Positions 60,001 to 64,000 of a DNA stretch of 64,000 bases are shown in pieces; within the stretch, counting starts at the first letter, position 1, and every line of letters starts with the position of its first letter. The notes beneath the pieces are model-generated. The model made no database searches. It was not told the DNA's origin and worked only from the letters and a program-made list of their open reading frames with translations. The DNA is from Actinoplanes sp. M2I2 (GTDB lineage: Bacteria; Actinomycetota; Actinomycetes; Mycobacteriales; Micromonosporaceae). The translations under genes and the position numbers were made by a program. The stretch lies in contig NZ_JALPVJ010000002.1 of assembly GCF_023544445.1 (NCBI RefSeq), positions 700,573 to 764,572 on the forward strand, read 5' to 3'.

Positions 60001-61129
60001 CGGCCACCTCGGCCAGGGCCTGCACCGCATCCACCAGTTCGACCAGCAACGCGAGACGGCCCTGGCCCTGCAGCGGGCGATCCTCGGCCCGGCCCAGCTG
60101 CCCCTCGGCTTCGCCGTCCGCTACGCCCCGGCCACCCGCCCGCTCAAGGTCGGCGGCGACTGGTACGACACCGTCACGCTGGCCGACGGCCGCATCGGCA
60201 TCGTGGTCGGCGACTGTGTCGGCCACGGGCTGCAGGCGGCCACCGTCATGGGCCAGCTGCGCAGCGCCTGCCGGGCCCTGCTCCTGCAGAACACCGACCC
60301 GGCGCAGACCTTGACCGCGCTCGACCGCTTCGCCGCCCAGCTGCCCGGGGCCATGTGCGCCACCGTGTTCTGCGGCGTGCTCGACCCGGCCACGGGCGAT
60401 CTGACGTACGCCAGCGCCGGGCACCCGCCGGCCGTGGTCACCCACGCCGACGGCTCCACCGACCTGCTCGACCAGGGCCGGTCGCGCCCGCTCGGGGTGC
60501 GCTCGGCGGCCGAGCGTCCCGAGGCCCACTACACCGTGCCGGTCCGGGCCACCCTGCTGCTCTACACCGACGGCCTGGTCGAGCGCCGCCGCCAGCCGCT
60601 GACCGCCGGCATCGAGCGGGTCGCGGCCGCCGTCCAGCAGGGCCGCTCCTCCGAGCTCGAGCAGCTCGCCACCGATGTCATGGACAGCATGGCGCCGTCC
60701 GCCGGCTACGACGACGACGTGGCCATGCTGCTCTACCGCCACCCCGGCCCGCTCGAGCTCGACTTCCCGGCCGAGGCGACCCGGCTGGCCCCGCTGCGCT
60801 CGACGCTGCGGACCTGGCTGGCCCGTTGCGGCGTCGATCCCACCACGGCGCAGAACGTCCTGGTCGCGGCCGGGGAGGCGTGCGCCAACGCGATCGAGCA
60901 CGGCCATCGCCAGCTGCCCGGCGGCCTGATCCGCCTGCGCGCGGCGGTGACCGCCCACGACCTGCACCTCACCATCACCGACAGCGGCCTCTGGAAGACT
61001 CCGCAGCCGGCCGACAACCCGCACCGCGGCCGCGGCTTCGCCCTGATGCGGGCGCTGATGAGTGAAGTGACCGTGACGACCGGCGCCGCCGGGACCATCG
61101 TCGGCCTGCAAGCGAGGATTCCCCGATGA
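57056..61129 (+). CDS. Hybrid sensor kinase fused to SpoIIE-type phosphatase and anti-sigma-like ATPase
   Basis: 1357 residues, no membrane helix. In order: PAS-like sensor (about 25-165), GAF-like region (about 180-320), HisKA with phospho-His343 (NISHEFRTPLT), HATPase with NLLSNALKF and DTGVGVP, a receiver domain (ADDNADMRD, phospho-Asp656 in SDVMMP, Lys in VKPF), a second PAS (about 740-850), GAF (about 865-1000), a PP2C/SpoIIE phosphatase (about 1010-1215, VGGDWYDTVTL and VVGDCVGHGLQAA), and a C-terminal RsbW-like HATPase (about 1225-1355, AGEACANAIEHGH). It joins a two-component kinase with all parts of a partner-switching module. ATG 57056 follows GGGAGAAG. The STAS gene overlaps its end. 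Confidence 0.9.
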   Translation: MTEDGPAGAQVFAVGGDVGRDLMRVDWHKTPLGPPAQWPQSLQTAVSILLSSRFPMWMAWGPELTFFCNAAYRRDTLGRKYPSALGRPASEVWAEIWGDIGPRIETVLSTGQATWDVGLLLFLERSGYTEETYHTFSYSPLRDDDGALVGMLCVVSEETDRVIGERRMATLRDLGSDPSVVRTEQQTLAFTGAQLGRNLRDLPFTLTYLFDPDGVRLAESTGIAADHPAARPGTWPTDIVAGGESVLVPLEGELPTGDWPEPPAEALLVPLLQQGGIPYGFMVAGLNRYRVLDEGYRGFVELTAGHVAAGIASARSYQAQQRRAEELAELDRAKTAFFSNISHEFRTPLTLIMGPLEELLTRTDLPGDDVRAELEVIHRNSLRLGKLVNALLDFSRLEAGRMQARFEPVDLANATAELASVFRSAVERAGLTFEVDTPPLARPVHLDRGMWEKIVLNLLSNALKFTFTGGVRVTVREEGGAATVTVADTGVGVPEDEMPRLFERFHRIENARSRSNEGSGIGLALVKELVELHGGTVTADSALGRGTTFTVRLPLGTGHLPPGAVSAGTGPSVTSGADPYVQEAMRWLPGAAEAAPDIPPPAKSPATVLVADDNADMRDYLARLLRSAGHDVQTVVDGRAALEAARLRNPDLIVSDVMMPRLDGLELVAALRADPRTAGTPVLLLSARAGQEASIEGLEAGADDYLVKPFSSAELLARVRANVELARLRNHHARWRTALIDSLQEAFFVCDEDGAVIEINSTFTDILGFSADGLPYPPVHPWWPGRDADPEGHRLVEEAFRQLVGHTRGTYTIPVQHRDGHRLWVAAAFNQVADPDTGRHVIVGTFRDVTAEHYAVQRESALAALSVRLSQAESLPGALHGVLPELGGLWQAERVYAAIFNGAATPSLITTGEPARWDGLTSERRSALLSLRDKPLLTPVAEQPGGAGIALEHPDGTMVLRLELRENRPFTEQDQTLLALLAGHLGQGLHRIHQFDQQRETALALQRAILGPAQLPLGFAVRYAPATRPLKVGGDWYDTVTLADGRIGIVVGDCVGHGLQAATVMGQLRSACRALLLQNTDPAQTLTALDRFAAQLPGAMCATVFCGVLDPATGDLTYASAGHPPAVVTHADGSTDLLDQGRSRPLGVRSAAERPEAHYTVPVRATLLLYTDGLVERRRQPLTAGIERVAAAVQQGRSSELEQLATDVMDSMAPSAGYDDDVAMLLYRHPGPLELDFPAEATRLAPLRSTLRTWLARCGVDPTTAQNVLVAAGEACANAIEHGHRQLPGGLIRLRAAVTAHDLHLTITDSGLWKTPQPADNPHRGRGFALMRALMSEVTVTTGAAGTIVGLQARIPR

Positions 61130-61431
61130 GCACACCGCTGACCTGCACCACGGGCCGCCGCCCGGACGGCGCCGTCGTGCTCACCGCCACCGGCGAGATA
61201 GACATGAGCAACGCGGCCGACTTCGCGACGGCGTTGACCACAGCCGACGACCAGTCCGACGGCATCCCGTTCGTGGTCGACCTGACCGGGGTCGAATACA
61301 TCGACAGCGCCGGTCTGGCCGTCCTCTTCCCGCACGTCGACCGCCTGCGCCTGCGCTCCAACAACCTGCTCGCGCCGGTGCTCACCATCGCCGGGCTCGA
61401 CGACATCACCACGGTCGCCGACGAGTCGTAG
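61126..61431 (+). CDS. STAS-domain anti-sigma-factor antagonist coupled to the hybrid kinase
   Basis: 101 residues of RsbV type: VVLTATGEIDMSNAADF, then VVDLTGVEYIDSAGLAVLF, where Ser in IDSAG is the phospho-site. ATG 61126 overlaps the kinase stop (ATGA), so the two are made together. The obvious prediction is that it is dephosphorylated by the SpoIIE domain and phosphorylated by the C-terminal ATPase domain of its neighbour. The sigma factor released is unknown. Confidence 0.92.
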   Translation: MSTPLTCTTGRRPDGAVVLTATGEIDMSNAADFATALTTADDQSDGIPFVVDLTGVEYIDSAGLAVLFPHVDRLRLRSNNLLAPVLTIAGLDDITTVADES

Positions 61432-61580
61432 ATCCGCCAGAAACTCCCACCGTACGGCCGACGCGCCGTACCCGGCCGCGGAGGATGGTCGGCTGCGAGA
61501 ACGGCGTCCTCGCGGATGCTGTGCCGTCCACCGGCGCGACGGCCCCGGCCGCGCCCCGCATCGGTGCGGTGTCCTCCGGC

Positions 61581-61603
61581 GTCGCGCCGGTCACCGGCGC
61601 GAC
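61581..61603 (+). terminator. Hairpin between the STAS gene and the haloperoxidase-like gene
   Basis: GTCGCGCCGG (61581-61590) pairs perfectly with CCGGCGCGAC (61594-61603) over a 3-base loop and is followed by GATTTCC. It may end the kinase-STAS operon, although it lies 150 bp after the stop and 38 bp before the next start. Confidence 0.5.
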
Positions 61604-61641
61604 GATTTCCGGGCGCCGCCCCGACCGGAGGGAGTTCCATC

Positions 61642-62910
61642 ATGGGCACCGTCAGGCGCCGGTTCGGCGCCGCGGCCACCGCCGCCGTACTCGTCCCGGT
61701 GCTCGCCGGAACAGCCGAAGCAGCGCCCGCCCGCGCCGAGACCGCCTCGGTCGTCGCCGACTGGAACGCGGTCGCCGTCACGACCCTGGGCGGCGACACC
61801 ACCAAGGTGGTGCCGGAGAACTTCCTGTACCTGGGCTTCGTGCACGCCGCCATCTACGACGCGGTCGTCGGCCTGCACCCGCGCTACGAGCCCTACCGCC
61901 GGCACGGCCAGGCCCCCCGGGGCGCGTCGGCCACGGCCGCCGCCGCGGCGGCCGGCCACAAGATCCTGGAGACCTACTCGCCGTACGCGCAGTCGGCGCT
62001 CGACGACGCGCTGGCCGCCTCCCTGGCCGGGGTCCCCGACGGCGCCGCGAAACAGGCCGGGATCACCTACGGCGAACGGGTCGCCGGCGACCTCATCGCC
62101 CAGCGCGCGAACGACGGCCGCAACGCCCCCGTGCAGTTCACCCCGACCCCCGCACCGGGCGTCTGGCGCCCGACGCCACCGGCCAACCTGCCCATGGCCG
62201 TGCCGTGGCTGGGCCGGGTGACCCCGTTGCTGGCCCGCAGCCCCGCCCAGTTCACCCCGCCGGCCCCGCCGTCGCTCACCTCACGCCGCTACACCCGCGA
62301 CTTCCTCGAAGTGAAGGCGATGGGCTCGGCCACCTCGACCAGCCGCACCGCAGCGCAGACCGCCACCGCCCGGTTCTTCTCCGGCAACGCGGTGGTCCAG
62401 CTCAACACCGCCCTGCGCGACCAGGCCGCGGCGCGGAACCTGGACATCGTCGACGCCGCCCGGATGTTCGCCGCGACCGCGATGACCACCGCCGACGTGG
62501 CCATCCTGACCTGGCGTTCCAAACTGGACACCGCGTTCTGGCGCCCGCTCACGGCGATCCACCTGGCCGGCGCCGACGGCAACCCCGACACCACCGCCGA
62601 CCCGTCCTGGACCCCGATGATCGCCGCGCCGAACTACCCCGACCACGTCAGCGGCTACAACTCGGTCGTGGCGGCGACGTCCCGGTCCCTGGAGCACGTC
62701 GTCGGCCCCCGCCTGGACCTGAAGCTGACCTCCACCGCTGTACCCGGCGAGGTCCGGCACTACCGCGGCGGCGCGACCTTCCGCGCCGACGTGGTCGACG
62801 CCCGGATCTGGCTGGGCATCCACTTCCGAACGGCCGACACAGCCGCCCGAACCCTGGGCGTGGACTTGGCCGACTGGGCGGCCCGGCACTACTTCCGCCC
62901 CCGCCGCTAG
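61642..62910 (+). CDS. Secreted PAP2-superfamily / vanadium-haloperoxidase-like protein
   Basis: 422 residues with a Sec signal (about 1-32, ending AEAAPARA). The helical domain has the phosphate- or vanadate-site pieces Lys294 and Arg301 (KLDTAFWRPLTAI) and, near the end, Arg and His in DARIWLGIHF. The middle motif, normally SGH, reads His-Val-Ser-Gly-Tyr (PDHVSGYNS, 334-341), so the usual His is Tyr339; His335 might substitute. Related secreted actinobacterial proteins are annotated as haloperoxidases or acid phosphatases. Activity is therefore uncertain. ATG 61642 follows CGGAGGGAG. Confidence 0.8.
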   Translation: MGTVRRRFGAAATAAVLVPVLAGTAEAAPARAETASVVADWNAVAVTTLGGDTTKVVPENFLYLGFVHAAIYDAVVGLHPRYEPYRRHGQAPRGASATAAAAAAGHKILETYSPYAQSALDDALAASLAGVPDGAAKQAGITYGERVAGDLIAQRANDGRNAPVQFTPTPAPGVWRPTPPANLPMAVPWLGRVTPLLARSPAQFTPPAPPSLTSRRYTRDFLEVKAMGSATSTSRTAAQTATARFFSGNAVVQLNTALRDQAAARNLDIVDAARMFAATAMTTADVAILTWRSKLDTAFWRPLTAIHLAGADGNPDTTADPSWTPMIAAPNYPDHVSGYNSVVAATSRSLEHVVGPRLDLKLTSTAVPGEVRHYRGGATFRADVVDARIWLGIHFRTADTAARTLGVDLADWAARHYFRPRR

Positions 62911-63265
62911 CGACCCGTCACCACAGCCCGAAGTCCCTTCGGCTCCAGCTCCCCGTTGTAGCCGACCGCCAGCTCCAGGGCGCCGCTCGCCCGTTCAAGG
63001 AGAACCGATCCCCAGTTCCGGGGGGCGATCGCTGGCTTGGTGCTAGTGGCCGCTGGTTCCGGGGGAGCCGACGGCTGGCTTGTAGCTGGTGGCTGACCCA
63101 CCGACCCCGATCCACCCACCCCCGCCACCCCCCGCAGCGCCGAAACCACAGCCAAATCACCCACAGCCCAGCAGCCAACCCATGGTCCAGCCACCCGATC
63201 CACGTTTCACCCAGCTGATCCGCGGCGCAGTCGACTCACGCACGGCCCAATCAGCCCTTCACCGA
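62911..63265. other. 355-bp gap; weak antisense frame only
   Basis: A minus-strand frame (63203 down to 62907) ends with plausible sequence (SVLLERASGALELAVGYNGE) but starts with low-complexity Gly/Val and Pro/Ala runs, has no ribosome site and overlaps the haloperoxidase stop. It may be a gene remnant. Nothing else is supported. Confidence 0.4.
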
Positions 63266-63299
63266 ACTGGCCGGCTCACGGTTCTATGAGCCGGCCAGT
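63266..63299. terminator. 13-bp perfect hairpin, probable terminator
   Basis: ACTGGCCGGCTCA (63266-63278) and TGAGCCGGCCAGT (63287-63299) pair perfectly over an 8-base loop. No gene ends close by on either strand in intact form, which fits a terminator left behind by a lost gene. Confidence 0.6.
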
Positions 63300-63379
63300 C
63301 CGTCAGAACAGCCCCTTCCCCGAAGATCCCGATGCCGAGGCCACGCTTGAATGGCAACGTAGGCCCACCGGCACCTGAT

Positions 63380-63780
63380 CAATGAGCCGGACCTGCGTGC
63401 CTGCGTGCGTCCGAGTCCGCGGGCCTGCGGGCCTGTGGACTTCCGGGCCTGTGGACTTCCGGGCCTGTGTACTTCCGGGCCTGTGGAGGCGTCTGCGGGC
63501 GTCGGTGTGTCGGAGCCCGCCAAACTGCGGGGCGTGCGAGCCCGGGGGCCTGCGGGAACTGCTGGCCTACGGGCTGCAAACGTCCGAGGGGCGTGCGGAC
63601 CGTGCGGGCCTGCGGGCCGTGCAGGCGCCGAGCCTGGGGCCTGAAACTTACAACTTGGGGGGATTGCGGGCCTTCGAGCGTCCGAGCTCGGGCACGTGCG
63701 GTGCGTGCGCGCCTGCGGGCCTACGGGCGTCCGAGCCCGGGCTGCGAGCCGTCCGGGCGTCCCGACCGGCCGGGCGTGTC
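63380..63780. repeat. Low-complexity G/C/T repeat block with 3.8 copies of a 16-bp unit
   Basis: GGGCCTGTGGACTTCC is repeated at 63429-63444, 63445-63460 and 63461-63476 (one mismatch), then partly at 63477. Around it to about 63780 are degenerate GTGCGGGCCTGCGGGCC-like units. No coding frame is credible. It abuts the IS element. Confidence 0.75.
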
Positions 63781-64000
63781 AGATGGTTTGTGTAACTGAT
63801 CGACTTCTATGTCGAGGAGTACACAGGTGACCATGACTGATGATCCACGAGGAGTCCAGGTGTCGGCGGACTGGGTGTCGCCGGCCCGGCAGACGGTGAA
63901 CGACATGATCTCGGCCGGTCTGCTCGATGACTTGATGGGCCGGGTCGACGCGGAAGGTCTTGCGTTGACGGGTGACGGCGGGGTCCTGCCGGAACTGGTC
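63777..64000 (+). mobile_element. Left end of an IS256-family insertion sequence, cut by the window edge
   Basis: The transposase start at 63833 shows an IS256-type element entering at the right edge. Its terminal inverted repeat should lie in about 63777-63815, where the sequence changes from the low-complexity repeat block to ordinary sequence with GTGTAACTGATCGAC. The exact end and target duplication cannot be set without the right end. Confidence 0.6.
63833..64000 (+). CDS. IS256-family transposase, N-terminal 56 codons
   Basis: The frame from ATG 63833 to the window end is open and reads MTDDPRGVQVSADWVSP, then LLDDLMGRVDAEGLALTGDGG and VLPELV. This is the typical N-terminus of IS256-family transposases (the LTGxGGxLPELV segment comes before the family's catalytic DDE domain). 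The catalytic Asp-Asp-Glu residues lie beyond the window. GTG 63827 is an alternative in-frame start. It would move the element by cut-and-paste or replicative transposition. Confidence 0.85.
   Translation, partial: MTDDPRGVQVSADWVSPARQTVNDMISAGLLDDLMGRVDAEGLALTGDGGVLPELV

Noticed and set aside
56906..61135. A minus-strand open frame of 1409 codons
   Set aside because: It is exactly antisense to the hybrid kinase, whose domains and motifs are unmistakable; long antisense frames are normal at this GC content.
62907..63203. Minus-strand 98-codon frame
   Set aside because: No ribosome site, biased N-terminal composition and overlap with the haloperoxidase stop; kept only as a possible remnant.
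63429..63492. Could the 16-bp tandem units be an origin or CRISPR-like iteron set?
   Set aside because: Contiguous, degenerate and GC-rich without an AT-rich region or replication gene; more like low-complexity expansion.

Overview
The window is GC-rich throughout (roughly 70 percent or more by eye), with actinobacterial codon use, many GTG starts, several apparently leaderless genes, a furA-katG pair, a PPOX/F420-type oxidoreductase, an SCO6745-family protein, an Rv2629-like baeRF protein and CebR-like LacI operators. Together these point to a filamentous actinobacterium, most likely Micromonosporaceae (Actinoplanes-like). This is an inference from gene content; no rRNA or tRNA is present to confirm it. 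Most of the window looks like ordinary chromosome. One decayed accessory patch lies at about 28.7-32.8 kb, and an IS256-type element enters at the right edge.

Layout. 0-5.5 kb: the 5' end of a GntR regulator, a GlcG/HbpS-like haem-binding protein, a secreted glycosidase, a quinone-reductase-like MDR enzyme, a lipoprotein, a gene remnant, D-mannonate dehydratase and a tiny acidic protein. 5.5-9.6 kb: a STAS anti-anti-sigma factor, a DUF808 membrane protein and a siderophore-type ABC transporter whose binding-protein gene is reduced to 38 codons. 9.6-19.8 kb: a lactate-monooxygenase-like FMN enzyme, a membrane GGDEF-EAL protein with both active sites degenerate, two small or hypothetical proteins, a FAD/Fe-S 2-hydroxyacid dehydrogenase divergent from a GntR regulator across an unusually compact symmetric promoter, a flavin monooxygenase and a PPOX protein. 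19.8-23.2 kb: furA-katG and a hypothetical protein. 23.3-27.7 kb: an overlapping copper/cytochrome-oxidase operon (copD-ctaG fusion, PCuAC, DyP peroxidase, CopC). 27.7-32.8 kb: an SMP-30-like protein, two SUKH/SMI1 proteins, a TetR-SRPBCC pair, a frameshifted methyltransferase and repeat-rich DNA. 32.8-39.9 kb: a 983-residue PA14/propeller/CBM/DUF1080 secreted protein, a haem peroxidase with two LysM domains, an aldo-keto reductase and an esterase. 40-46.7 kb: a class A PBP, DUF1330, a hypothetical protein, an M14 carboxypeptidase, a RecQ-like helicase and an orphan Flp pilin, with a (TTGCCCC)9 array and an ACC microsatellite. 46.8-52.8 kb: formaldehyde dehydrogenase, thioesterase, VanW plus a Ser/Thr kinase, a baeRF protein and small proteins. 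52.9-55.8 kb: an atypical radical SAM protein and a pectate lyase preceded by three palindromes. 56-63 kb: a membrane protein, a nine-domain hybrid kinase/SpoIIE phosphatase coupled to a STAS protein, and a PAP2/haloperoxidase. 63-64 kb: low-complexity repeats and the start of an IS256 transposase.

How the genes work together. Several stretches form coherent modules: peroxide defence (furA-katG); copper delivery to the oxidase plus an exported DyP; partner switching (hybrid kinase/phosphatase/anti-sigma-like protein followed by STAS, with another STAS at 5.5 kb); cell-wall synthesis and signalling (PBP, VanW-kinase); and secreted carbohydrate breakdown (glycosidase, mannonate dehydratase, PA14/DUF1080 protein, pectate lyase), some with LacI-type operators. 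No complete biosynthetic cluster, CRISPR array or prophage was seen. The observations I rate most worth following are the internally deleted binding-protein gene, the symmetric leaderless promoter at 17.52 kb, the CX8CX2C radical SAM protein and the G-quadruplex-prone heptanucleotide array.
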